Shown here: positions 1 through 7,156 of the stretch, in pieces | Position numbering within the stretch: position 1 is the stretch's first letter | How the letters are laid out: the number at the start of each line of letters is the position of its first letter | NCBI GenBank assembly: GCA_018065165.1 | Contig: JAGHTV010000156.1 | Coordinates: 1-17,853 of the forward strand | Source: Candidatus Sodaliphilus fimicaballi | Lineage (GTDB): Bacteria; Bacteroidota; Bacteroidia; Bacteroidales; Muribaculaceae | Length of the DNA: 17,853 nucleotides | Direction: 5' to 3' | Made by a program: the position numbers and the translations under genes | The notes under the pieces: generated by a model | The model's input: only the letters and a program-made list of their open reading frames with translations | Database searches by the model: none | What the model was told of the DNA's origin: nothing

Positions 1-1371
1 ACATTGTGCTTTGCTACAGGTTGCATCGAGGACGAGTTTACCACTTCGAGCAACGATGTCCTTTCCTTCTCGGCTGATACTGTGTACTTTGACACCGTCA
101 TTACCACACAGGGAACCATTACCAAGCAGTTTATTGTATACAACAAGAGCAAGAAGCAACTCAACATATCGTCGATCAAGGTTGCAGGCATGAGCGATGC
201 AAAGTTTTACATCAATGTCGATGGCCTCAAGGGTAAGGAGTTCCACGACATTGAACTTCGTGGCAACGACAGCCTGTATGTCTTTGTCGAGGGCTTTATC
301 GACGAGATGAAGCAAGACGATCCCAAGGAGTTTAACGACCACATCGAGTTTGTGACCAATGGCGTAACCCAAAAGGTCTACATCAATGCCTGGGGACAGG
401 ATGTGATACGCTTCACAGGCGACACGCTGTGGACCGACACCCAACTGTATGCCAACCGTCCTTACCTCGTCTATGATACTCTGGTAGTGGCACCAGGTGC
501 AACACTCAATATTGAGCCTGGCACCAAGTTGCTCTTCCATAAGGGAGGCGCCCTCAAGGTATATGGCAAGATGATGGCCCTGGGTACACAAGACAAACCC
601 ATCGTCTTGCGTGGCGACCGCCTCGACAATGTGGTGGCCGACATCGACTTCGACATCATGTCGGGTCAATGGGGCGGTGTAGTGATAGGCAGTGGCAGTT
701 ACGGCAGTCAGTGGGAGTATGTCGATATGGGTGGCAGCGAGTTTGGCCTGCAGGTAAGTTCGAGCAAGCCCAGCAAGGAGTCGCTCTATATGCTCAACTG
801 CCGTCTGCACAATTCTAGCGGTTCTATTTTCCTCAACTGGAACGCCTATGTTACCGCTTATGGTACCGAGTTCAGTGACTCGGCCGAAGGGGTTGTATTC
901 CTCTATGGCGGCAAGACACGCTTTGCCCATTGCACGCTGACTAACTATTACCTGTTTGCCGCCGTCACCGAACCATTGCTCAATGTGTTTAACATCGACG
1001 ATCCTTCATGTCCGGCAATTGATGCTACTATCGACAACTGTATCTTCTATGGCCTCACTGGCGACATCAACGCTGGTGACCTCACAGGCACCGATATATA
1101 CCTGCGCAGCTGTCTGCTCAAGTCTAAAGGTACCGACGATGCCAACTTCATCAACATCGTGTGGGAAGGCGATCCCAAGTTCTATACCGTGCGCGAAGAT
1201 TACCTCTTTGACTACCGCGTCAAGAACGAGAGCGACGCCATAGCCCGCGGCGATAAGTCGTTGACACCCGAGAAAGCACGTTACGACCGCTACGGTCAAG
1301 ACCGCTTTGCCGAGACCGCACCCACCCTCGGTGCCTACGTCTATGTATTCAAAGAAGACCCCAAGAAGTAA
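1..1371 (+). CDS. Beta-helix surface lipoprotein, 5' end missing
   Basis: The reading frame is open from the first base of the window, so the true start lies upstream. The first visible residues include ATGC, which resembles the end of a lipoprotein signal peptide, with Cys at about codon 8 of the window frame; only part of the signal peptide is therefore missing. After an N-terminal beta-rich region (about 10-130) comes a segment typical of right-handed parallel beta-helix proteins: VAPGATLNIEPGTKL, then GTQDKPIVLRGDR (roughly residues 160-205), followed by N- and G-rich rungs to about residue 400. The family is common in Bacteroidetes as a lipid-anchored envelope protein; its ligand or substrate is unknown. 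I see no catalytic motif. The C-terminus is intact (TAA at 1369-1371). No terminator follows; repeats begin immediately after the stop codon. Confidence 0.8.
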   Translation, partial: TLCFATGCIEDEFTTSSNDVLSFSADTVYFDTVITTQGTITKQFIVYNKSKKQLNISSIKVAGMSDAKFYINVDGLKGKEFHDIELRGNDSLYVFVEGFIDEMKQDDPKEFNDHIEFVTNGVTQKVYINAWGQDVIRFTGDTLWTDTQLYANRPYLVYDTLVVAPGATLNIEPGTKLLFHKGGALKVYGKMMALGTQDKPIVLRGDRLDNVVADIDFDIMSGQWGGVVIGSGSYGSQWEYVDMGGSEFGLQVSSSKPSKESLYMLNCRLHNSSGSIFLNWNAYVTAYGTEFSDSAEGVVFLYGGKTRFAHCTLTNYYLFAAVTEPLLNVFNIDDPSCPAIDATIDNCIFYGLTGDINAGDLTGTDIYLRSCLLKSKGTDDANFINIVWEGDPKFYTVREDYLFDYRVKNESDAIARGDKSLTPEKARYDRYGQDRFAETAPTLGAYVYVFKEDPKK

Positions 1372-1375
1372 TTTC

Positions 1376-1453
1376 TTTAAGGACGCTACGCTTATCAGAG
1401 CGGTCGCTTTAAGGACGCTACGCTTAAAGGACGCTACGCTTTAAGGACGGAGC
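1376..1453. repeat. Left repeat array beside the four-helix gene
   Basis: Three close copies of AAGGACGCTACGCTT start at 1379, 1411 and 1427, and a fourth partial copy starts at about 1443 (AAGGACGGAGC). Read on the minus strand, the copy at 1427-1445 is CTTAAAGCGTAGCGTCCTT. It differs at only two positions from CTTAAAGCGCAGCGTTCTT at 1908-1926 on the plus strand. The left array is therefore an inverted, diverged counterpart of the array on the other side of the small gene. Confidence 0.75.
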
Positions 1454-1489
1454 TAATACTCCTATAAGACATAAAGACACGACTAAATA

Positions 1490-1843
1490 ATGATAAATTA
1501 TAAGAATCTTTTATTCTGGCAACGAAGCATGGTATTTGTTGCTGATATTTATAAGAAGACGATGTCCTTCCCTAGGGAAGAGCAATTTGGTCTGTCGGGA
1601 CAAATAAGAAGAGCTGCAGTATCAGTTCCAACAAATATTGCAGAAGGAAGTGGTCGTGATAGCAAAAAAGATTTCGCTCATTTTTTGCGTATTTCAATTG
1701 GTTCGGCATGTGAAGTTGAATGCGAACTAATGATTGCAAGAGATTTGGGGTACATCAATGAATCTGAATCGTCAGTTTTACTTAAGGAAATAAAAGAAAT
1801 TAAGGAGATGATAGACTCCTACAAAAATAAATTGTTGGAATAA
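1490..1843 (+). CDS. Four-helix bundle protein (23S rRNA IVP / S23 family)
   Basis: This 117-residue protein has the signature of the four-helix bundle family first found as ORFs inside 23S rRNA intervening sequences and related to Avd, the accessory protein of diversity-generating retroelements. Visible hallmarks are LSGQIRRAAVSVPTNIAEG (about residues 34-52), GRDSKKDF, then the helix IGSACEVECELMIARDLGYI (about 70-89), and a final Lys/Glu-rich helix. Family members form basic pentameric barrels thought to bind nucleic acid; no enzymatic activity is known. Length is normal for the family. The gene is visibly AT-richer than the beta-helix gene and lpxB, and it sits alone between repeat arrays of opposite orientation, which suggests an acquired cassette. 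It is not in an rRNA gene here, and no reverse transcriptase or template repeat is visible. I found no convincing promoter. The ATG at 1490 follows an in-frame stop and fits the family N-terminus. Confidence 0.88.
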   Translation: MINYKNLLFWQRSMVFVADIYKKTMSFPREEQFGLSGQIRRAAVSVPTNIAEGSGRDSKKDFAHFLRISIGSACEVECELMIARDLGYINESESSVLLKEIKEIKEMIDSYKNKLLE

Positions 1844-1869
1844 AACGGCTTGTCCTTTTGAGAGTAAAT

Positions 1870-1987
1870 CTTAAAGCACAGCGTTCTTAGAGCCACCTAG
1901 TGGCGTTCTTAAAGCGCAGCGTTCTTAGAGCCACCTAGTGGCGTTCTTATAGCGCAGCGTTCTTAAAGCCACCTAGTGGCGTTCTTA
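1870..1987. repeat. Right repeat array, three 38-base direct repeats
   Basis: A 38-base unit is repeated in register, with unit starts (CAGCGTTCTT) at 1879, 1917 and 1955; the copies differ at only a few positions. Each unit carries the small hairpin GCCAC-CTA-GTGGC and the segment CTTAAAGCGCAGCGTTCTT or a variant of it. There are no unique spacers, so this is a tandem repeat rather than a CRISPR array. It ends 10 bases before the lpxB start codon and is inverted relative to the array at 1376-1453. Confidence 0.85.
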
Positions 1988-1997
1988 AATTAATAAT

Positions 1998-3127
1998 ATG
2001 AAATACTTTATTATTGCAGGTGAGGCTAGTGGTGATCTTCATGCGTCGCAGCTGATGAAGTCAATTATTGCTGCCGATGCACAGGCTGAGTTTGAATTTC
2101 TGGGTGGCAATCTTATGGCTAATGTGGCCAATAAGATGCCCATCATTCACTACAGCTCGATGGCCTATATGGGATTCGTCGAGGTGGCAAGCACTTAGGC
2201 TCAATCATGGGTTTCATGAAGATAGCCCGCAAAGCCATCGACCGTCAGAAGCCCGATGCCGTGATTCTAGTCGATTATCCGTCGTTCAACCTCAAGATTG
2301 CCAAGTATGCTCATAGCAAGGGCATCAAGGTGCACTATTTCATCTCGCCCAAGGTGTGGGTGTGGAAAGAATGGCGTGTTAAGGATATCAAGAAGTATGT
2401 CGACCACATGCACTGCATACTCCCCTTTGAGGTCGATTTCTATAAGCGACACAACTACGATGTCAACTATGTAGGCAATCCCACAGTAGGCGAGATAAAC
2501 GCCGCTATTGCCTCGATGCACAGCGAGCAGGAGTTCAAGCGTCTCAACGGGCTCGAGGACAAGCCCATCATTGCCCTTGTGCCAGGCTCACGCATCAAGG
2601 AAATCAACGACAACTTGCCTTCGATGCTCGAGGCTGCAGCTCACCACCCCGAGTATCAAGCCATCATTGCTGCGGCTCCTAGTGTTGACACTCGCGTCTA
2701 TTACAATATACTCGATCCTATCAATAGCGATGCTCTACTGGTCACTAACCAGACTTGGGAGCTCGTGCATCACGCTCGAGTGGCACTTGTCACAAGTGGC
2801 ACTGCAACGCTCGAGACAGCCATGCTGGGCACACCACAAGTGGCCTGCTACCGCATGAACGGCAGCAAGTGGCTGTACAAGTTCTACCGAGGCCTGCTCA
2901 AGGGCGACTATGTGACATTGCCCAATTTGGTTGCTGACGAACCCGTTATCCCCGAGTTGCTGTTGCACTACTGCAATGTAGATAGCATCGACCAGCACTT
3001 GTCAGCGCTGTTGCAAGATGGTGATGAGCGTAGTGCAATGCTAGCGGGATATGACCGTATGTCGGCTCGCCTAGGCACAAACGACTGCTGTGCAACAGCT
3101 GCACAGTTGATTGTAAATTCGCTGTAA
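1998..3127 (+). pseudogene. lpxB: Lipid-A-disaccharide synthase, broken by one frameshift
   Basis: LpxB (GT19) joins UDP-2,3-diacylglucosamine and lipid X to make the lipid A disaccharide at the inner membrane. The first frame (1998-2198) encodes MKYFIIAGEASGDLHASQLM and ends in TAG. The rest continues in the -1 frame, with an internal ATG at 2207. Adding one A near 2188-2191 restores the sequence VAKHLGSIMGFMKIA and one frame of exactly 377 codons (376 residues), normal for Bacteroidetes LpxB. All landmarks survive: GEASGD, VDYPSFNLKIAK, YFISPKVWVWKEWRVK, LVPGSRIKEI, VTSGTATLETAMLGTP and TLPNLVADEPVIPELL. A change this clean in a gene normally needed for lipid A suggests either a sequencing/assembly error or a very recent mutation. 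No slippery heptamer supports programmed frameshifting. The start lies 10 bases after a tandem repeat array. Identity is certain; whether the break is real is not. Confidence 0.9.
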
Positions 3128-3163
3128 AAGTCGCGTCAATCAAGGTTCTAATGATACAATGCA

Positions 3164-3197
3164 AAAAGCGACATCGAGTGTCCTCGGTGTCGCTTTT
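3164..3197. terminator. Bidirectional terminator between lpxB and the 3222 gene
   Basis: A 15-base-pair stem (AAAAGCGACATCGAG with CTCGGTGTCGCTTTT, one G-U pair) encloses a 4-base loop, with A's on one side and T's on the other. It lies between two convergent genes and should stop transcription from both directions. Confidence 0.85.
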
Positions 3198-3221
3198 GTT
3201 ATAGTAAATATATCGCAGTGT

Positions 3222-3821
3222 TTACTTGCGAGCACGCTTTGCCGCGGGCTTCTTTGCTGCTGGTTTTTTAGACTTGGGCTGAGTTGTTGCAGCCTTGGCT
3301 GGGGTTTTGGCCTGTGCCTTTACAGTAGGCTTTTTGCCTATTGCGGCAGCATAGAAGTCGAGACTCTTGAACAGAGGTTCCATGATGGCACTGTGCTTGG
3401 CACTGCATGCGATGCTCACATAAAATGCCAGATCACCGTCCTTCACATTCAGCACACCCACACAGCCGCGATTCTTGTTTGCCTTGGTCTGTGAGAACAG
3501 GGCTCCTTCCAGGTTGGTGGTCTTGATGTCGATATCTTTAGCCTTCTTCAAGTCAACCTCAACTCCTTGTGCGAGAGTGTTTATTGCACCAGCAATGTCG
3601 GCTTCCGACGCCTTTGATGGTTGGAAGGGGATGGCTGTAATGCAAAACTCTTGATCTTGAGTTGCAAGAACGATGGCTTCATAGTCGTTCTTGATAACCA
3701 CGCCACTTGCAGGCATGATGCATGTAAAACCTGTTACTTCGCTAACAAATTGCTTTGCCTCTTGTGCACTTGCAACAAGTGTGACTATTGCCACAAGGGC
3801 GCTAAGGATAAATTTCTTCAT
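3222..3821 (-). CDS. Secreted protein of unknown family with Lys/Ala-rich tail
   Basis: I do not recognise a named family. The 199-residue product starts at ATG 3821 with a clear signal peptide (MKKFILSALVAIVTLVASAQ); the longer open frame upstream runs through the neighbouring gene and is not used. The mature region is a paralogue of the protein encoded just upstream: both share SEVTGFTCI, VVIKND, AIPFQPS, CVGV and KSLDF in the same order, including three conserved Cys (here at about 34, 120 and 139). Residues 161-199 form a low-complexity tail rich in Lys, Ala and Pro that ends KKPAAKRARK and is absent from the paralogue; it resembles histone H1-like tails but belongs to an exported protein. 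It is the last gene of the PrsW operon (16-base gap to the gene before) and is followed by a terminator. Localisation is inferred to be periplasm or outside the cell; function is unknown. Confidence 0.8.
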   Translation of the reverse strand: MKKFILSALVAIVTLVASAQEAKQFVSEVTGFTCIMPASGVVIKNDYEAIVLATQDQEFCITAIPFQPSKASEADIAGAINTLAQGVEVDLKKAKDIDIKTTNLEGALFSQTKANKNRGCVGVLNVKDGDLAFYVSIACSAKHSAIMEPLFKSLDFYAAAIGKKPTVKAQAKTPAKAATTQPKSKKPAAKKPAAKRARK

Positions 3822-3837
3822 TGTATGTTTGTTTTTT

Positions 3838-4323
3838 TTACTCAACTGCATCGGGGTTGAAGTCGAGGCTCTTGAGCAAACTGTCCATGATGTCCTCATA
3901 CTGTGCCTCACACGAGATAGTGATATAATAAGCAAGATCGCCCCCCTTTACTTTCATCACGCCCACGCAAGCACCTGAGTGGTCATCGCCTGCCTGAATA
4001 AATAAGCCTCCTTCAAGAAGGTTGTTGTTGAGGTCAACGTCGATAGCTGTTTCTAAGTCAATATCAACGCTCTCGGCCAGAGTCTTGATTGAGTTGGTTA
4101 CATCTTCTTCACTTGTTATAGAGGGCTGGAAAGGGATTGCCGAGATAACAAAGCCCTCGTCGGGGGAAGCAATGATTGCTGCGTCGTTGTCGTTCTTGAT
4201 TACCACGGCATTTTCAGGAGTAATACAAGTAAAACCTGTAACCTCGCTGGTAAACAGTGATTGTGCATTGGCAACAAGTGATATGAGCGCTACCAGAGCG
4301 CATAGGATTGTTTTTTTCATCAT
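3838..4323 (-). CDS. Secreted protein of unknown family, paralogue of its neighbour
   Basis: This 161-residue protein starts with MMKKTILCALVALISLVANA, a good signal peptide, and aligns along its whole length with the core of the protein at 3222-3821 (SEVTGFTCI, VVIKND, SAIPFQPS, CVGV, KSLDF); it ends at DFNPDAVE without the basic tail. The pair therefore arose by tandem duplication, with the tail gained or lost in one copy. The start ATG at 4323 overlaps the stop codon of the PrsW-like gene by four bases (ATGA), which implies translational coupling and strongly links the two products. A second ATG at 4320 would remove only one Met. There is no lipobox. I cannot assign a domain; the mature part is acidic with alternating beta-type segments. 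Confidence 0.8.
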   Translation of the reverse strand: MMKKTILCALVALISLVANAQSLFTSEVTGFTCITPENAVVIKNDNDAAIIASPDEGFVISAIPFQPSITSEEDVTNSIKTLAESVDIDLETAIDVDLNNNLLEGGLFIQAGDDHSGACVGVMKVKGGDLAYYITISCEAQYEDIMDSLLKSLDFNPDAVE

Positions 4324-5030
4324 CTATAAAGGTTTTTATTGTTATTCTCATCGGTTGGCGCTTGCGGGATGGGAGGTGTACGCATCGACTTGATGCGCTT
4401 GTGTGCATAAATGAACATGCATACGCAAAATACTACCCACACAATCATTGCTAGCCCCATGACGTCTTCGGGCAGGCTCAGCAGCGAGTCGTAGATGCCG
4501 TGCAGGATGATGGGTGCCACCAGCGTGAGAACCCTGTTGGTTGTGCGGTGGCGTTCGCTGCCAAACTTCACTGCACTGTAGTAGTAACCCATAGCCACTG
4601 CAAAGCTGAAGTGTCCTGGCACTGCCGAGATTCCTCTCATCACTCCCACCGAGAGCAGCGAGTCACTGTTCTCAATAAGGTACAATATGTTTTCAAATCC
4701 AGCAAATCCCATGCCAATGCACACGGCATAGACTATGCCATCAAATGGCTCGTCAAACTCCTTCATGTGGCGTACGAGCAACCATAGCATTAGCAACTTG
4801 GCACACTCCTCGGGGATTGCCGCCATGATAAAGGCGTCTTCTATACCATTCAACTCGTCTCCGCTACCCACCAACTCGGCATAGGCAAAGACAATGAAAC
4901 ACGACCCTATACCATAGATTATTCCTTTAATGAGGTTTATAATGGGCTCGGGTTGTATGCGATCCTTGCGATAGATGTATAGCAGTAGGAATGCAACGGG
5001 GATTAGTGCCAGCGAAAGTATTGCTTCCAT
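4320..5030 (-). CDS. PrsW-family intramembrane metalloprotease
   Basis: The 236-residue membrane protein has the core motifs of the PrsW group of intramembrane (CPBP-like) proteases: PEECAK with the Glu pair at 74-75, GFAGFEN with Glu113, AVPGHF with His140 and LHGIYD with His177. These are the expected metal-binding and catalytic residues, all present. There are about seven hydrophobic segments (roughly 3-20, 35-55, 65-87, 97-118, 128-152, 166-184, 189-208) and a short cytoplasmic Pro/Asn-rich end. In Bacillus, PrsW cuts the anti-sigma factor RsiW; no sigma/anti-sigma pair is visible here. Instead the gene overlaps by ATGA with a secreted protein gene and forms a three-gene operon with two secreted paralogues, so substrate, partner or co-regulated roles are possible but unproven. 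No clear promoter is seen in the short gap upstream. Confidence 0.87.
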   Translation of the reverse strand: MEAILSLALIPVAFLLLYIYRKDRIQPEPIINLIKGIIYGIGSCFIVFAYAELVGSGDELNGIEDAFIMAAIPEECAKLLMLWLLVRHMKEFDEPFDGIVYAVCIGMGFAGFENILYLIENSDSLLSVGVMRGISAVPGHFSFAVAMGYYYSAVKFGSERHRTTNRVLTLVAPIILHGIYDSLLSLPEDVMGLAMIVWVVFCVCMFIYAHKRIKSMRTPPIPQAPTDENNNKNLYR

Positions 5031-5057
5031 TGTAAGCGATATTGATAAGAATTGTAA

Positions 5058-5083
5058 AAAGGCCCGCTCACAGGCGGGCCTTT
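5058..5083 (-). terminator. Terminator after the dockerin operon
   Basis: A perfect 10-base-pair GC-rich stem (AAAGGCCCGC with GCGGGCCTTT) has a 6-base loop. On the minus strand it is followed by a T run. It lies 18 bases beyond the stop codon of the 5102-5656 gene and separates that operon from the PrsW operon. Confidence 0.88.
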
Positions 5084-5101
5084 ATGTTTATGGTGTCGTT
5101 A

Positions 5102-5656
5102 TCAGTCAAGACCAAGGACGATGTCGATGCAAGCATTTACATCGGCAATGTCAACAGCGCCGTCGCCGTTGATGTCACCCTTCTTGCCAACAGGAGCTGC
5201 GGGAGTTGTACCCACGAAGTTAACCTTGATGATTTGCTCAAGGCTTTCCATCATGTCGATGTCGATGTTTACGCTCATGGCTGTATCATTAAAGTCACAG
5301 TCCAGAACAATTGGTACTTCACCAAGGAATGGGCCCATCCAGAATTCAACACCAGGAAGATCTCCCTCAGTAATATTTACGTTGTTATTATACTTGATGT
5401 TTGTGAAACCATATTCTTGTTTACCTTCAAGTTCGTGTATAGAAATATTGCCTACTCCGATAACGCCATCCTCACTTGTGAGGCAAAAGTTTTTAAGGTC
5501 AAAATTTACTTTACCATTAACAACCTCTGCTTGAATCGTTGTTTCCATTGATGTTCCTATTCCGTTAATGGAAACGGTAAGTTTTCCTGTGTACTCTGTT
5601 GCCATAGCTGCCATTGAAGTGATAGCCGCAGCGAGCATAATGATAATTTTTTTCAT
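5102..5656 (-). CDS. Secreted calycin-like protein with C-terminal dockerin
   Basis: The product has 184 residues. A signal peptide (MKKIIIMLAAAITSMAAMA) is followed by a lipocalin/calycin-like domain (about 20-150; begins TEYTGKLTVSINGIGT, with NGKVNFDLKNF and VGNISIHELEG), a beta-barrel family frequent in Bacteroidales secreted proteins. A short linker (TTPAAPVGKK) leads to one dockerin-type segment, GDINGDGAVDIADVNACIDI, at about 160-180, with the D-x-N-x-D-G spacing of an EF-hand-like calcium loop. Only one of the two usual dockerin repeats is present. No cohesin is encoded in the window, so the docking partner is unknown. It is the last gene of the 9101-5102 operon, 27 bases after the longer dockerin protein, with which it shares both the calycin start and the dockerin end. 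Confidence 0.83.
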   Translation of the reverse strand: MKKIIIMLAAAITSMAAMATEYTGKLTVSINGIGTSMETTIQAEVVNGKVNFDLKNFCLTSEDGVIGVGNISIHELEGKQEYGFTNIKYNNNVNITEGDLPGVEFWMGPFLGEVPIVLDCDFNDTAMSVNIDIDMMESLEQIIKVNFVGTTPAAPVGKKGDINGDGAVDIADVNACIDIVLGLD

Positions 5657-5683
5657 AACTTGTCTTATAGAATTTTGTGATTA

Positions 5684-7135
5684 TTATTTCTTGTTGAGAA
5701 TGATATTAATGATAGCATTTATATCAACAATATCAATTGTCTTGTCGCCATTAAGGTCTGAGCGACTGATGTATTTCTCGTCTTTCTCTTGGTTGAGAAT
5801 GATCTTTACAACAGCGTTGATGTCGGCAATATCTACTGTCTTGTCGTCGTTAACATCGCCTGGGATAGTTTCTTCAGCCTTATGCATTACAACAGTGTAA
5901 ACATCAGTAGTGAGGAGGTCGCCCGATACTGCATATACATAGGCAATATAGCTGTCTTCAGTCTCAACTACTGTGCAACCAGCTGATGCGCTTGCACCAT
6001 TGTATGCTACAGCAAAGTCGTCTGCCACGGGAGCCTCGGTTGCGGTACCCAGGTCGCAAGTGCCGTCGGTGAACGAGAGTTGCTGTCCCTTGTAGGTAAC
6101 GCTTGTAACCTCAGCTTTGTAAACGAGTGTAAGGTCGTCAATAAAGATTTGATCACCCTTTGAACCTTTACCTGGAGTAGCGTTGGTCGACATTGTTACA
6201 AGAATTGCGTCAGCATTCTTGTTTGCATCTGTTGTGTGGTTGTATACAAAAGGAATTGAAAGTTCTGTCCAATTGCATACTGCTATTGTATTGTTACTTG
6301 CACGAGCTACTACATTGGTATATTCCTTGTCTTCGGGGTCTTGGTAATAGGTTTTCCCCGCAATGCTGGTGTCGTCAAATGCAACAGCATTGAATGTTGC
6401 GTAAGGGTAATTTTTATTTGCTGTCCCCTGTGAAAATTTCACCCATACCTTTATTGAATCAGGTCGTGCGGGAAGTTTCATATAAAATGGATTTCCGTCT
6501 TTGTCTGTTCTTGTTGATGTGCGATCCATTTCACTGTGATTATCAGTGTTGGTAGCTGTAGCACTATTGGCTTTAAGTTGGCCATTAGTCATTGTACCAT
6601 TTGCGACAATCTTGGCAATACCGAGATTTACTTCACTTGAACTGATTAGACCACTATATGAACCTGTAGACCCGGGACGAGTGTTAGTGTCTTTTACAAA
6701 AGTGCTTTTAGCCATAGACGCTAGGCCTCCATACGCACTTTTGAAACCGTGCCAGTACTGTGGCTCACCGCTCGATGCTGTCCAAGTCTCGAAGTCACTG
6801 TTGGGGAGTTGGAATGATTTGTCCACATTCTCAAAGTAGTAGGTTGTACCATCGGCAAGTGTCATGTTGATGACAGCATACGCGCTGTCATATCCGTAGT
6901 GTGCTACAACCTGTGCTGCAGCTGTCTTGTTGACCAGTGTTGTTATGCCTTTTACAGTGTTTACTGCACAATCGGCAACTGTTACACCGTTTAGGGTTAC
7001 TGTGTTGTCTTCGATGGTTGCTGTTACACCAGTCTGTGTAGTTGCATTGTTTACTGTGAGTGTTCCTGTGTAGTTTGTAGCCATCACAGTCATTGAAACC
7101 ACACTAGCAGTTACTAAAGTGAAAATCTTCTTCAT
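5684..7135 (-). CDS. Secreted calycin, PCMD and dockerin multidomain protein
   Basis: The product has 483 residues. After a signal peptide (about 1-19) comes a calycin-like segment (20-105; NYTGTLTVNN, like the start of the 5102-5656 product). Residues about 110-345 match the PCMD (putative carbohydrate metabolism) type: QLPNSDFETW, PQYWHGFKSA, then DSIKVWVKF and QIFIDDLTLVYK at the end. A short Ig-like beta segment (about 346-420) follows, and then a two-repeat dockerin (about 425-483) with GDVNDDKTVDIADINAVV and SDLNGDKTIDIVDINAII; in both loops the Gly of the usual DG is replaced by Lys or shifted. The domain calls rest on pattern memory; PCMD function is not established. The gene lies 21 bases after the outer-membrane barrel gene, in the same operon as a second PCMD lipoprotein. 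An exported carbohydrate-binding or scaffold role is an inference. Confidence 0.82.
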   Translation of the reverse strand: MKKIFTLVTASVVSMTVMATNYTGTLTVNNATTQTGVTATIEDNTVTLNGVTVADCAVNTVKGITTLVNKTAAAQVVAHYGYDSAYAVINMTLADGTTYYFENVDKSFQLPNSDFETWTASSGEPQYWHGFKSAYGGLASMAKSTFVKDTNTRPGSTGSYSGLISSSEVNLGIAKIVANGTMTNGQLKANSATATNTDNHSEMDRTSTRTDKDGNPFYMKLPARPDSIKVWVKFSQGTANKNYPYATFNAVAFDDTSIAGKTYYQDPEDKEYTNVVARASNNTIAVCNWTELSIPFVYNHTTDANKNADAILVTMSTNATPGKGSKGDQIFIDDLTLVYKAEVTSVTYKGQQLSFTDGTCDLGTATEAPVADDFAVAYNGASASAGCTVVETEDSYIAYVYAVSGDLLTTDVYTVVMHKAEETIPGDVNDDKTVDIADINAVVKIILNQEKDEKYISRSDLNGDKTIDIVDINAIINIILNKK

Positions 7136-7156
7136 GTTGTACTATTTTTAGAACCG

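Noticed and set aside
1490..1843. Diversity-generating retroelement suggested by the Avd-like fold
   Set aside because: No reverse transcriptase, template repeat or variable repeat is present nearby.
1870..1987. Possible CRISPR array
   Set aside because: The 38-base units follow each other directly with no unique spacers, and no cas gene is near.
2188..2207. Programmed -1 frameshift in lpxB
   Set aside because: There is no slippery heptamer before the TAG and no downstream stem; a missing base explains the data more simply.
3822..3935. N-terminal extension of the 3222 gene
   Set aside because: The extra codons run antiparallel-free through the 3' end of the upstream gene in another frame and precede a perfect signal peptide at 3821.
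5042..5551. 169-codon open frame on the plus strand
   Set aside because: It covers the dockerin-operon terminator and runs opposite the calycin-dockerin gene; no recognisable protein features.
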